Assembly: GCA_001986395.2 (NCBI GenBank)
Contig: MQVO02000001.1
Location: forward strand, 2,108,001-2,172,000
Direction: 5' to 3'
Length of the DNA stretch: 64,000 bases
From: Irpex lacteus
Lineage: Eukaryota > Basidiomycota > Agaricomycetes > Polyporales > Irpicaceae
In this document: positions 45,905 through 58,049 of the stretch, piece by piece
Layout: every line of letters begins with the position of its first letter
Numbering within the stretch: position 1 is the stretch's first letter
Position numbers and translations under genes: made by a program
The notes under the pieces: model-generated
What the model was told of the DNA's origin: nothing
The model's database searches: none
What the model saw: the letters and a program-made list of their open reading frames with translations, nothing else

Positions 45905-46177
45905 TTAAGGCAGTTGGCGTTGTCTGGTGATGCTTGGTGAGGTAGAGAGGTCATCATCTCGCCAGATGCGTGATACGAGAGCCTCGAGCTTGGGCGGGTT
46001 GCACACGTTGGCGGACGCAGCACATGCAGAGACTCGGAGCGCAAAAGCCCGAATCTTTGCAGGGTGCTCGTAAGAATCATGGTGTGGGAGGAATAAATGT
46101 GCGCTTTTTGCATGCGAACTCACAATTGCGGGACGACGCGGGTTATGGCGTAACTGCGCCAACCGAGGTATCTTGAA
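45905..46177 (-). CDS. Possible small gene, unrecognised
   Basis: From an ATG near 46177 the frame reads MFKIPRLAQLRHNPRRPA.. and continues through CNPPKLEALVSRIW to a stop at 45905 (about 91 codons). A potential intron (gtgagt after ..RRPAI, acceptor ..GCAAAG) could remove about 70 bases. A basic, Arg-rich start might suggest an organelle target. No family match is recognised and the call may be spurious. Confidence 0.25.
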   Translation of the reverse strand, partial: FKIPRLAQLRHNPRRPAIVSSHAKSAHLFLPHHDSYEHPAKIRAFALRVSACAASANVCNPPKLEALVSRIWRDDDLSTSPSITRQRQLP

Positions 46178-48022
46178 CATGCGTGTTGAGGATGAGACTT
46201 GCGGTGATTCCACGTATCTGGCTGGATGTGCTGATATGAGATTATAATGATGTAGGTATTGTGTACTGGTGCCGGTGGGGAGAGAGAGAGAGATGGTGGT
46301 GGTAAAGCGAAGGGTACCGGATAAGGGTTGTGGACATTCATGGTATACAAAAGCGCGCCGCAAGGGGCTTCTTTATACTATCCGATAAGGCAGTTACGGG
46401 CAGCATCAATCACATCATGCGCACGCGGACAGGTCCGAGCCCGAGTCCCTCGTCTCTTTTCAAACATCTTCCCTCACCAGTTCAACAACACTCGCTGTCT
46501 CTTCACTGGCAACTTCAGCCTCACCCTCTGCTGTGTCTTCCCCTGCGCTTATCACAATCTATGCCAATGGATCAATTCATTCTTGGTAAGTTCACATGTC
46601 TGAGTCCCGTCCTTTGCTACTAATGTCCTTTGTGGGTGCTCAATTGTCAACATGAATGCCAAGGAGATCATGTACGGAAATTGTGCTCACAAGGGAGTGC
46701 AACGCACAGACTGTGCCGTGCCCCGCCCTTCCTTGCAGCCACTCCGTTGCTGTCACTCGGCTCTTCGATTTCGACATGGACACCATATCATGACAGCGAC
46801 TGGACCCTGGAATTGTTGTGAGCACACCATTGGGTCTGTGAGCTTCAAGATGGCACAGAATATCTATGCCAGATGACAGGTGCGTTTGAATGTCACACTT
46901 ACTGTTCTAGTTTTGATTCAAATTGCCTGCAGTCCCTCCCACCCAGCTAACTGTAGACGGAGCATGCGCACACAAATATGCCCTGACCAATGACGGCAAA
47001 CAACCGCAACCCTGCAATGGTAGTTACTCTCTCCGCATCTGCACTCCCACAATATGAGCAGCTAGCTGGCACGCACCACGGACCGCACACAGTGTTCACA
47101 ACGATAGGTCGACAATTGATATAGGTACTCATCAATCCATTTTTGTTGTCGCTGCTATGTCTTAGGTATATGAGATTCGGTAAACGATGGAGAGCGCAGT
47201 AGCGCGATTGCATGTCCGAAACGTGCTGATCATCGCTTAGTACTCTATCTATATTCATTTCAAGTCCTCTCTCTCTCAGGCTGGCATGTATATCACACGA
47301 TAAGATAGAAATGGATTGCTTCAATTAGTGAGTAGCTAGGACATATTGTATTTAGTGTTCTGCTAGGGAGGAAATAGTAACGAATAGTATGGCTAGTGTG
47401 GCGAGTATTAGGTTAAATTTAATTAGTGAAGTAGGTTTTTCCTGCTGACTACCAGCGTCTAAGCTGGGAGGAAGGGTCTTAGGGCTCCAGGGGAGAGGAT
47501 TGTCCAACTTCTCTTACGTCGGGTCACATGAAGGGCACGTGAATAATTGATGCGCCCCAAACCAGCACCTTCATGAAGGCTCTTCGGCTTAGCAGCACCG
47601 TCACTAGCAACCAATGTAGCCTCGTCACAATTGCAATAAACTCCAGATGCTAATAGTTGTGCATGTGATACATACCAGATGCATGGCTTATCTAGCTCCT
47701 TTCCCCCTTGTCCAAGACTCGCAAGCTAGCAAGTACAAGGCTTTGCAAGTAACACCCAGGCTGGCGATTAACTTGGCAGTCGCTGCATTTCAGTACTATT
47801 CGCAACTTACTTAAGCAGTCACGCTAATACTCAACATACCCTCAACTCACTGGTAGCGGGTTTAGCTGCCTTGGCAGCGTTAGTTACTTATATTCTAATA
47901 ATGATTCCCGGCCCGGAACATCGGGTGATGCACGCAGTGAATAATTGAATGCCAGAGGGCTGGATAGGAGCCTGTCAGCCTGTCAGGAAGACTAATTTCC
48001 AGCTAATTGCATTCCAATAATA
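46178..48022. other. Intergenic stretch, possible eroded promoter and first exon
   Basis: 46360-46590 (+) looks like a fungal promoter and leader. It has TTTATACT, then a pyrimidine-rich tract with ttcaacaacactc, then ATGGATCAATTCATTCTTG followed by a good donor gtaagt. No convincing downstream exon was found up to 46880, so this may be a gene start cut off from its body. The remaining 47 kb region has short frames only. Confidence 0.3.
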
Positions 48023-49283
48023 TCAATGAGACAAATAGTACCCAGCGAGACATCCTAATACCCCCGCAGCCGCCGATGTCGCTGCTGCCAAGGTCCAAGC
48101 ATGCCATGTTTGCCCATGAATCAGTGCGAAATGACTCTGACTTGTCGTTTCTTTTGTCGGCAGTGTAGAAGACTCCCCTGTATCCGCTAGATCATCCACG
48201 CCGGCTTCGTGCAGCAGAACAGCAGACGGCTGCAGCGAATAAGTGACCGCCTCCCTCAGCCGATCTATCTCATCCGCCTGCTTCCCCAGCTGCTCGACCA
48301 ACCTCCGCGTCTCGTCCTGGAACGCCTTCGACGTCGTCTCCGTCATCTCCTCCACCTTCCTCTCAAACGTCTGCGCCAGCCTCTTCCTCTTCCACGGCTC
48401 GACGAGTATGATCGCGAGTATGAACACAAACATGTTCAACCCGAGCACCGTCAATTGCCCATACGTACTCGCGCTCCGGATCTTGTCGCTCCATACCTGC
48501 TCTTCGTGGTATCTGTTCAGGATGACACGCATGAGCTCGGAGAACTCGCGCTCGACCTCGTCTTCGGTGTGCTGTGCGGCTTTCTTGGCGCGGTTCTCTG
48601 CCTGCTCGAAGAGGTGGTCTTGTCGGACGAGAGCGGTGAATCGGCCGACGTCGTCGTCTGTCCAGGAGGATTTGCGCTGGAGAAGGTCGTTGACTTCTCG
48701 TTGGGATTTGGCGCGCTGGTGGACGGCGTGGTCATATGCGACTTTGGCCTCCTTGGCTGCTTCACGTGCGGCACTGATACGAGCCTCTGCATAGAGTTCA
48801 GCAGGTATGAGGGCAGTGATGGTATAGGAACTTGCCTTGCGACGCAACGGCTCGTTTTAGTGCCTCAATCTCCTGGTATCCGGTGACTTTGTTGAGCTCA
48901 CGACCGAGCTGGGCGAACGACTTGATGGCAGAAGAGGTATACTGATCCGCACGGCCACGAAGAGCGACAGCAGCATTCTCTGCCCATGTCCGGAGTCTCT
49001 CTTTAACTTGTTCAACGTCTACGGCCTCGACAGGTGTTTTGCTTGTCTCTGGTGCGCTATAGGAATGAAGGGAATGAGAATGGCTCGATGGGCCGGCTTC
49101 GGTGGTAGACGGGTCGGGAGTGGGTGTGGATGGTGTTTCATTGCTGCCCGAAGACGTGGCTTGTCGCTGAGAGTGGTCTTGAGTAGATTGTGTACGCCAT
49201 GGTTGAGTCGCAGAATAAAATCTGATGTTCTTGGTGCGAGTGCGAGTGCTCCTCACACTTTGTCGAGGCAAGAGTCTGAGCAT
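48023..49283 (-). CDS. SHE9: She9/Mdm33 family mitochondrial inner-membrane protein
   Basis: There are two exons, 49283-48836 and 48786-48023, giving 403 residues. The intron has a GC donor (AAG|gcaagt) and CAG acceptor; using it restores the family sequence across the junction (ALKRAVASQ|EARIS). The start MLRLLPRQSVRSTRTRTK is a basic, hydroxylated presequence typical of matrix import. The core shows AYDHAVHQRAKSQREVNDLL, KSSWTDDDVGRFTALVRQDH and YHEEQVWSDKIRSASTYGQL, the diagnostic She9/Mdm33 block with coiled-coil character. A membrane segment (LNMFVFILAIILVEPWK) follows, and a second hydrophobic segment lies at the C-terminus. In yeast the protein shapes inner-membrane morphology. It is divergently arranged with the TM198-like gene, 182 bp between ATGs. 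Confidence 0.93.
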
Positions 49284-49465
49284 TGCCCGAGAAGCGCGCT
49301 GCGTCACTCGCTCATGAGAACAGAGCACGTGCCCCGACCTCATTCCCCGACCTCCACCACGGAGACCGTCGTCGGCGAGCTGCTCATCGTTCACCGCAGC
49401 CTCCAGACTCTCAACGCACTCTCAGCGCAGTCTCAGACGTCCATCGACCCGACTCTTGTTTGATC

Positions 49466-51312
49466 ATGACCACTAACGACACTTACGACCTGCTGTCCTT
49501 ACTTGCTACGACTTCCTACACCCTCGCCTATGCTCTTCCTCTCTTCCTCGTCTCTCTCGTCCTCACCGTCGCTGGCTGCTTCCTCACTCTCGATCGCACG
49601 CGTGTGTTCTCTCCCGCACAATCGCGACAGACTCCCACCGCGCACCGGTCCACCCTTTCCCATCTCCATCGCCTCTACTTGCAAGGCGGCATCGGCGGGT
49701 TGTGTGCAGGTTATGCATTCGGAGGTGCGTCATACACAACTCAGACACTCTATCACGACTAACGTATGAGAGTAGTGCACTTCTCCACATTTCTCTCAGT
49801 CGTACTACCCAATGTTACATCCACCTCGCCTCTAGGACACAAAGCCTTCCTCGCAGTCTGGGTTATCTCTGCCCTCTTCAGCCTGCTACTAGGTGGGAAA
49901 TCAAAGTATGCTGCACTCTCTCTCATCTCAGTCTCCGGCTAGTACGTCTTTATTTCCCCTTACCTCACTTCATCGCTGACCACCATCGCAGCTGCACCCT
50001 CGCCCTCGCCATCTCCGTAATCGTCCATCCACCCCTTCTAAGCCGCATAGTCCTCGCATCAGTCCTCACACCCCTCGGAACCATCCTCAGTCTCCTCCCA
50101 TTTCCCCGCAGCGCACGCATCGCCCTCCGGATCGGCGCATCCTCCCTAGGTGCCTTCGGCACCATCGTATCGATAGCCCTCTTTTGTCGGAACCCAACTT
50201 GGGGGAACATATGGGACCGATTCTGGATGCACGACGGCGTTGCGTGGGGTTCGAGCGCGGAGAGGGGACTCAGTGCTGGGTTCTGCTTTCTCTTCCTCGT
50301 GGGTATAGTCTGTGATTACTTCCTGCATCTGAAGATTGGGGAGAATCCAGACGAGGTAGGTCTCTCTACATTCGTCTTTGCTCATATATGCTCACATATT
50401 CACGCTCAGAAATGGGATCGCTACCTCGCCGATTACACAACAGAGCTCCCCAACGACACCCGTCGCGCAGGTTCTTACGCACCTGCTGTCTCATTCTGGG
50501 GCAAGCTCCTCGGCAGACATGGACCATTTGCACCTATCGTACCGCACCACGATCCCGACCGCGACATCCTATTCCCCACCGATGCAGATATCAAGTTCCC
50601 CGTTCCGTCACCCCCCACCCAGGCCTCTCCAACGAAGCTTACGAAGAACGTCTCTGATAATAAAGTCCCGGAGTTCCCTGAGCTGCCAGACAGCAAACTT
50701 CGACTCGCCCTGCTCCGAAAGAAAGCATCCCGACGTACCACCACGCACGCCCACCGAAGTGCACGCCCCGCCATTAAGTTCCGCCCCCACAGCTCCTCCT
50801 CCTCCGATTCCGAGGAAGAAGGCTCAGCTCTAAACGCACCCGCGCCATCGCGTACAGACTCTTCCGCCACCTTAGTAGACTCCCGTGGAAACCTCGATGT
50901 CCCTCTGCAGGCACCCAAACGGCCATGGGATGTCCCTGACTACTCAGATGGCGAGGACATCACGAGTGTTGGACGTCGTCCACGCGCTGATGTATGGCCA
51001 CCTGAGTTCATTCGGCGGGCTTCTGTGCGACGGGCTTCGTCTCCTAGTAGGAAGGGTTCTCTTCCAGCTTCTGAGGATGCCCTGCGCATCCCCAGCTCTT
51101 CGCAGCCACCCGTCGCCAACCCATCCGTCCCCTCCGTGCCCGCGACACCCTCCCTTATCAAAGCCGTCGAGCGCATCCAGCTCGCCCATGCCCAGGACGC
51201 AACGGTGATCCCACCGGTATCTTCGTCTGCGTCCCCGTCTCAGGATCCAACTCATCGTCAGGGGTCGTGGGATGCGTTTTGGAACGATGTCAAGACTAAG
51301 GCGCATTACTAG
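49466..51312 (+). CDS. TM198-like (DUF4203) multi-pass membrane protein
   Basis: There are four exons, 49466-49724, 49836-49941, 49992-50355 and 50410-51312, all phases compatible, giving 543 residues. The N-terminal half is membrane: SYTLAYALPLFLVSLVLTVA, AVWVISALFSLLLGG, a segment across exons 2-3 (YAALSLISVSGYCTLALAIS), and later helices up to GFCFLFLVGIVCDYFL. The layout of about six to seven helices is that of the TM7SF3/TMEM198-type domain found in fungal DUF4203 proteins. After GENPDEKWDRYLADYTTELP the C-terminal half is a long disordered cytosolic tail rich in Ser, Pro and acidic clusters (SSSSSDSEEE). Function in fungi is not established. It converges on CPR (400 bp between stops). 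Confidence 0.75.
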
Positions 51313-51714
51313 ACTGCAGACGAGGAGAGTGCGAAGTATAGGCTTCACTTAAGTTATTCTTGATTTACTGGATTTGTTGTACTTCTTTGCTCACATGTTT
51401 ACGACTCGTTACGACCTTCACGACAATTTATGACCTCTGCTTGCTCGCCAATGTTGTACCCATTTGCTGTATCCATCCCTTCTGTTGTTGTAATCAAGCC
51501 AAGCATCTCCGTATCCAGCCATAGATGGAACCGTGAAATCGATTCTATAAGGTACGTGGATACAATGCACTCTAGCCCAAGAAACCATGATTCAAAACAG
51601 ATAGCGAGAGGAACAGAGGTGTGTAGGTAGGTACGATGCAATAGACGAAAAACGATCGACGTATAATAAAATCTAAGAAAAACAAGCTCCACACATGAAG
51701 GGATAGTAGGTAGT

Positions 51715-54088
51715 CTATGACCAAACATCCAAGAGCAGCCTGTTCCTCTCCTTGAGCAGCTTCAACTCGGCCGCACCCTCAACCTCCGCACTGCCACCCT
51801 TCGCCTCACCCAAAATCTTCGCCAACGTCTCCTCCACCGACTTGCTCATACTCTTCGCATCACCACAAATATAAACATACCCCTTCCCATTCAAAATAGC
51901 GTCGGCGATATGCTCATGGTCCTCCCAGATCAAATCCTGCACGTAGATCTTGCTGCCATCAGGCTTGTACGGCGGCTCGCGCGAGAAGGCGTTGCGCATG
52001 ATGAACTTGCCGTGCAGCTCCTTGGCGTACTCGGGCCATTCGTTCTTGTAGAGGAAGTCTTGGTCGGAGCGGCGGCAGCCGAAGTAGAGGCGGATAGTGC
52101 CCCAGTCTGCGAGGCCTTCGGGGCCGTTCTTCTCGATTGTGCGGCGGGCCATGGCGACACGTTCTTGGACGAAGCCGCGGAAAGGAGCGACACCCTAGAA
52201 ATGAAATTGTCAGTCTGACTCTGTGGGTATGACGGCAGGAATACTTACAGTACCAGGGCCGATCATGATGATTGGGCTCTTCGGGTTTGTCGGCAGACGG
52301 AAAGTCGAGCGACGGACGTGGATCGGCGCCTTCAAGATCGAACCCTGCTTGTACAAGCTACGAGGACCCTCAATCGCATACGTAGGGTAGGTAACGCTAG
52401 ACGGCTCAGGCTTGGCATCGTCGGAAATGAGAGGCACGGATTCCTCGTTCGTCGCGTACTTGAGGTTGAGGAGGAAGTTGGAGCCGACACCGTAGACCCA
52501 GCGAGGCTTGATAGTGTCAGCCTGCTCGGATTCGTACTTGAGAACAACGACGGTGACGTGGATAGAGTTGGGGTAGAGTTTGGGGGAGGAAGAGATAGAG
52601 TAGTAACGGGGTTGCAGACGAGGGATAGACGAGACGATGATGTCGAAGGGAATGCTCCAGGCGGTGGTGTTCTCCGGGGTGGGCTTGCCAAAGATATCGT
52701 TGCCCGCAGCATATTGCAGCACTTCACCGAGCTTCATGCATCCAAGAGCGACGACAGAGTGGTAGAGATCCTTGTTGGTGTTCAAGTTCTTCAGCTTAGT
52801 CTCAGCCTCAGGAGAGGGTGCGAACTTGGAAAGCGTGCCGAGGATTTGACGACCAGTAAGGGCGCTGATATCGATGTAGTGACGGAGAACGGTGCCGTAT
52901 GTGGTAGGGACGGGGAAGGGAACCTTGGCCAGAGCAGGGTCGAGCGACTCGATGCTGATGACGGTGTCTTTCTTCTCGTAGAGGCCGAGAGCACAGAGCA
53001 GACGATCGACTTCAACGTCCGGGTTCGACGGCCAGACACCGACATGATCGCCATGCTGGTACGTGATACCTGAGCCTTCTGTGCTGAGTTCGATGTGAAC
53101 ACAGTTGCGATCTGCGGTGCCTTCGAACAATTCCTTTGCGAGAGTGATAGGTGCTGGGAACGGGTTCTTGGCATCGTGGATACCCTTCGTCCGTGTGAGA
53201 GCACGCGCAGACAATTCACCTTGAGACACTGTCAGCATCATGAATAATAGATAACATAGCTGAATGCACACCGAGGTAGACCTTCTCGGGTGGGTGATCG
53301 ACAACCTCCGTAACAGCAAAGTCAGGCGTGTCACCACCCTGTCCCTCCTCAACGTTCATAGCCTTCGCAAAAGCCTCCCACATGCCGTCCTTCCATTCCA
53401 GATAGTCTTCCTCCATGCTCTTATCATCATCGCCCTCACCGCGCTCGCCAATCCTGACAGCTCCGAGCTTCTGCAGATCACGGTCGACGTTGCGTGCAAT
53501 GAGGTTGTAATGTTCATAAGTCTTGTTACCGAGACCGAAGACGACGTATTTAAGACCGGGAAGCTTGTGCTCGCAGTTTGTGAACTCGAACGACTCGTCC
53601 GAAAGGTTCTGGCAGAGCTGAACGGCGTTGTCCGTGGGTTCACCCTCACCATAGGTAGCCATAACGAAGAAAACACAGCAGTCCTCCGGGAGCTCGCTCA
53701 GGTTCTCAAAGTCGCATTCCTCGGGGTCACGCACGAGAGAAGCCAAGCCAAACTTGGACTTGGCCTCCTTCGCGAGACGGATGGCGTACTCCTCTGCCGT
53801 GCCAGTCTGGGAACCGTAAAAGATGACGATGCGCTTTTTCTGTTATACGACGTGGCACGGACCATCAGTGATTTCGGAGGTGCCGGACTGTGTTCAGCAG
53901 ACACTTACGGTCTCTTTCATAGTTGCAATGAAATCCCGAGGGTTGCCACCGCCCGCTGCGAGCCTCGAAGCGGGTACCGGAGCAGACTTTGCCTTTGCTG
54001 CGAATAACTGGTCCTTGAAGAGGTAGACGGCGGCAGCGACGATGCCAACGCCGAGGATGGCGATGTCGGAGGTGGATAGGGCGGCCAT
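51715..54088 (-). CDS. CPR1: NADPH-cytochrome P450 reductase
   Basis: There are four exons (54088-53909, 53839-53272, 53219-52249, 52194-51715), giving 732 residues, normal for fungal CPR. The N-terminus is a single membrane anchor (SDIAILGVGIVAAAVYLF) that tethers the enzyme to the ER. The flavodoxin domain has YGSQTGTAEEYA, MATYGEGEPTDNA and FGLGNKTYEHYN for FMN. The FAD domain has RYYSISSSP. The NADPH domain has GPGT|GVAPFRGF (split by the last intron), YFGCRRSDQDFLY and ICGDAKSMSKSVE. The C-terminus ends DVWS with the conserved aromatic residue. It supplies electrons from NADPH to microsomal P450s and to sterol and haem oxygenase systems. All key residues are present. Confidence 0.97.
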
Positions 54089-54403
54089 GGCGGTCGCTGG
54101 AAGAGAGAGAGAGGCCGCTGTGGGCGAGGAGGGGGCGGTCGGAGGGAGAGATGAGAGAGACTTCAGACGGCGGGAGCTGTATACTTATACTCTCGCGCTA
54201 ATCTCTGCCACAATAGATGCTTAGGTAAGCCGAGATCGCTTCAAGGATTTGTTATGTCAGTCAAGAATCGTAAGACGGGCGGCCCTGGCACGTTTATTAC
54301 TCCAGTAACACTCCAGTAACATCACAGTAAGTAACTTTGTTTATCCTCTTATTTATTCGTAGATCATCAGCCCACTTTGCGCGAGCTGGGAACCGAGTAT
54401 TCA
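54089..54403. promoter_or_regulatory. Upstream region of CPR and 3' flank of the SET gene
   Basis: This holds the CPR promoter. About 110 bases upstream of the ATG the minus strand has AGTATAAGTATAC, a TATA-like element. Near 54298-54335 ACTCCAGTAAC is repeated with a third variant ATCACAGTAAG. No other gene fits. Confidence 0.4.
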
Positions 54404-55913
54404 TCATTGCAGCAATATACTCGAGATCGGCCCACCAACAGCCTCCCTCCTGCGCGTTCCCCATCCCGCATGTCGTTCAGGGTGCTCCACCAACCCTGCC
54501 ACCGCCTGCGCTTGCTCGCTGTCAGCCCCCAGCTCGTACGAATACCACTCGTGAGCCAGACGTGCCCAGGCTCTCGCAGATTCAGCACTACAACAAACAA
54601 GCGAACAAGAGTCAGCAAGAGCGGCCTGACGAGAGACAGCAAGTCAAACGTACTCGGAATGCGACGCCGCGACGTAGAGCGCGTCTGCTGCAAGCTGCCC
54701 GCGCTCGCTATGATATCCTTCCTCTTCGCCGATTTGCCATATCTTGTTTACGAGATCAATCGCCTCCCGTCCGCTGATCACCGCGTTGCCCCACGTCTTG
54801 AACCGAGAATACAGGTTCGCTATCTCACTCAGGCGTTCATCTGACTTCTTCAGTTCAGCTTCCGGAAGCGAACATACACTGCACTGGCATGTAAACCCAT
54901 AGTGTGCTTCGAGAAGTTGTCTGTAGCGCACGTCATTTCGTCATTGGACTCTCACAGTAAGTACGATGCGATGCGTGAATCTCACCTTCGCTCGCTCCGT
55001 GGCCGTTTTGTGTCCGTATACGTTGTTAGTAGCTCCTACGATCACAAATTCAAATCCCCAGTCCACTGACTAAAATACGATCTAACGTACCTGACCCCGT
55101 CTGATATCCTTCAACGCATGCACAACAATCGCCTGTTCCTTCTCGCGCCACGAATACACCGAGTTGAACGCACTAGAGCACCCATGGTTGAGCCGTGCCA
55201 TCCGTGGAAAGATGCCAACCCTGTAAGGACCGGCCGATACCGCGTTCGTTTGGAAGATTGCGAGTGCCAGTGCATCGTTGTATTCTGGGGTGTCCGGTGT
55301 GAGGTTCTTTGGGAGGTGGACGTATGAGAGGTTGTAGAAGGACTGGCGCTCGGTGTAGGTTAGGCGGGCTAGGGAGCTGAGCAGTAGGGCACCCGGCGAA
55401 GCATGTGAGACTGTGTCAAAGGTTAGTTCATTGCTCTATTTGACATGTTCGGAGTGAACGACTTACTCGTGGACGGGACCACGAACAGCGGTCTTTCCTT
55501 CAGTATCAATTCGCCTCGCTACAATTCTTTTGAGAAAACTGGACACAGCTAACGATACGGGCTTATATATCATACCTGTATATCTCTCAACGCAATAATC
55601 CCCTTCCCTTTGCCCAGGAGATCCCTTACTTCATATGCCTCTCGTGTGGCGTCTGGGCCATCAAAGTACGTCCTATACACATAGGTCACCAGATAACCTA
55701 CAACCGCCACAGCAATAATAGCAAAGTGGTCTCTCAGAGATTTCTAGCGCAAGCTGAAATATTAACGTTGGTCTATATCTCCCTGACCATAATCAAATTC
55801 GAGACGGATGGTGAACTTACTTTGGCCAACTTTCTTTGCTTCTCCGAGGGCGGTTTCACAGCTGCACCAGTCGATCGGCTGCTTTTCTTTTTGCGTAGTG
55901 TGCTATCCGGCAT
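54404..55913 (-). CDS. Membrane-anchored SET-domain protein (SMYD-like)
   Basis: Seven exons can be joined in frame: 55913-55821, 55743-55576, 55518-55467, 55410-55091, 55035-54986, 54920-54654 and 54587-54404. The product is 377 residues. After a Lys/Ser-rich start there is a transmembrane helix (HFAIIAVAVVGYLVTYVY). The SET fold follows: GKGKGIIALRDIQRGE (SET-N, cofactor loop), ARLNHGCSSAFN (NHxC motif), RRGQELLTTYTD (catalytic Tyr region), and the post-SET CQCSVC cysteines. A helical C-terminal part completes the SMYD-like shape. No MYND zinc finger is seen. The substrate is unknown; a membrane-tethered methyltransferase is unusual, so a non-histone target is possible. It lies divergent from HUT1, about 480 bp between ATGs. 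Confidence 0.85.
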
Positions 55914-56392
55914 AGTGAGCTGAACCGAGACTTGAGTAAGTGAAACTTGGGTAAAATGATTTCGGAGTGAGCGTTGTTGCCAAGGTGTACGATCGCGCCT
56001 GCCACCTACTTACCAAACGCGCTGGCCGATCACTCGGCACGTGCAGAGCCCATATCGCATTTTCTCTCCTCTCTCGCCTCCTACGTCTACCAAAAAATTC
56101 CTGAACGTGCACATTGAGATATACACTCTGTTTGAGCAATTTTAGAGAAGGTAGAATCTGCAGAACCGCAGGTGCAGACTTCCAACTTTGCCGTCTGTAT
56201 CACGTGATGTGATGCATGACTGCCACGTCTGCTTCGCGTCGGCGTTATTGGGCCAACAGCCACAAGACACTTTTGATCGACTCGGACGGCGAAACTCGAA
56301 TGCATACTTGATCCACGGACAGTGACACGTAGGACTCTCTTTACTCTTGACCACCGTCTCTCCTTACACTAGACTTTGAGAGTCTTTGAAGG

Positions 56393-57860
56393 ATGTCGTT
56401 CGTTAGGTTAGTCAAGTGTGCGTAAAGATGTGACATGGTACTAACGGAGGAATATACAGACTTGTGTTTTGTGTTGTGGGGGTGTACTCCATGTTCTTGG
56501 TGAGTTATATGTCTTTCTATCGCTCGTTATCTGTCTCATAGAAAGCTTAGGTGTGGGCGATTGCTCAAGAGCGACGTACGTTGACCCGCAATACACCCAA
56601 GAGTAATACTGACTTTGCATTATATAGTATCAGTCCCCTTTCAATCAATAACCACTGGCTCCAAAGACAAGTTCAAATCACCCTTGTTCATGAACACAAT
56701 CCAAAGCTTCCTCAGCGCAATATCCGCCCTCCTCTATCTCTTATTCCGCCGCAAGCCCCTCCAGACCCTCTCAAACCTCTTCGGCCTCCACTCCACCTCC
56801 ATCCCCTCTCAACCCACCCCCACTCCCAACGGCAAAGCGCACTCAAACGGCTCAGTCCATCACCACCCCTCCCCCTTAAAACGCTACTCCCCCACCGCCC
56901 TCCTCCTGCGCTACTTCCAATGCGCCCTCTTCATAACCTCCGCCGCCCCCTTCGGCTTCGCCGCCCTCTCCTACATAACCTACCCCGCCATGGTCCTCGG
57001 CAAATCCTGCAAGCTCGTACCTGTCATGCTCATGAACGTCCTCCTCTACCGACGCAAGTTCGCTAGGCACAAGTATGTCGTCGTCGCGATGGTCACCATT
57101 GGTATCACCATGTTCATGGGTTTCGGCAAGGAGAAGCCCGGAGGAAAGTCCAAACACGGAGGAGCAGAGGGACAGTTGAGCTTGTCGACGCAGTTGATTG
57201 GGATTACCTATTTATTGATCAACCTCGCCATCGACGGCGCGACGAACTCCACCCAAGACGAGATCTTCGCGCGGTTCAAAGTCTCCGGCCAACAAATGAT
57301 GTTCTGGATAAACGTCTTCTGCACCCTGCTCACCGCGTTCATCTCTGTCCTTCCGTTGCCGTACATCCCGGTGCTGCACCCCTCGCATAGCAGGACGGAG
57401 TTGGAGGGCGCGTTGGAGTTTATTAGGACGCATCCGGATGTTGTTAGTCCGCTTGCGCAGTTTGCGTTGACGGGTGCGTTGGGGCAGTTGTTTATTTTTG
57501 AGACGTTGCAGCATTTTGGGTCGTTGACACTTGTGTGAGTCGATGTATGCTTCTGCTTGCACTGTCTTTCTTAACAAAATGGGTTTGCAGGACGATAACT
57601 CTCACGCGGAAACTATTCACGATGCTCCTCTCAGTCGTCGTGTACAACCACAAACTCACGCCCGGCCAGTGGATAGGCACAGCAGTCGTCTTCGCCGGCA
57701 TCTCCGTCGAGGCCTGGGTAAAACGCAGAGGTACGTCCATCCTCCCTCTCCTTCTTATCAAAGTATCGCGGATGTTAACCTATTATTATTCGTTATTCCA
57801 GATGTCCACGCGAAACGCGTCATACAGGAGAAGGAAAAGGCAAAGATAAAGAACCTGTAA
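56393..57860 (+). CDS. HUT1: UDP-galactose transporter, SLC35B1/HUT1 family
   Basis: There are six exons (56393-56406, 56460-56499, 56551-56575, 56628-57534, 57591-57730, 57802-57860), giving 394 residues, typical for HUT1. Three tiny 5' exons encode [20 protein letters not shown] and AIAQERL, the first helix. Later helices include [20 protein letters not shown], the family signature around the substrate path, then [72 protein letters not shown] and [20 protein letters not shown]. The C-terminus ends in a lysine-rich tail (EKAKIKNL), consistent with ER residence. It exchanges nucleotide sugars or nucleotides across the ER membrane to supply lumenal glycosylation and folding. It converges with the pseudophosphatase gene (190 bp between stops). 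Confidence 0.95.
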
Positions 57861-58049
57861 TAGAGATAGAGTTTGCCCAGACCCAGAGAAATGATAGACC
57901 TCACGGATCGTGTGCTATCACGTCCGTTTCCTTGCAAGATTAAATGAAAGCTAATAGCAGTAAGGTTCCTAAGAAAGCGTTATGATACAGACGAGGCGAG
58001 TAGAGTGTTGGGTGGAAGTGCCCTGACGATCCCTGAACGAAAAGAAAAC

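Noticed and set aside
46328..46623. Overlapping plus-strand frames of 91-97 codons
   Set aside because: They lie in what looks like promoter and leader sequence and show no protein-like pattern.
48209..48886. 225-codon plus-strand frame opposite She9
   Set aside because: Antisense to a conserved coiled-coil gene; composition reflects the complementary strand.
49702..51312. Single 536-codon frame from a GTG
   Set aside because: It reads through two introns in the wrong frame at its 5' end. The spliced model from ATG 49466 gives coherent membrane helices.
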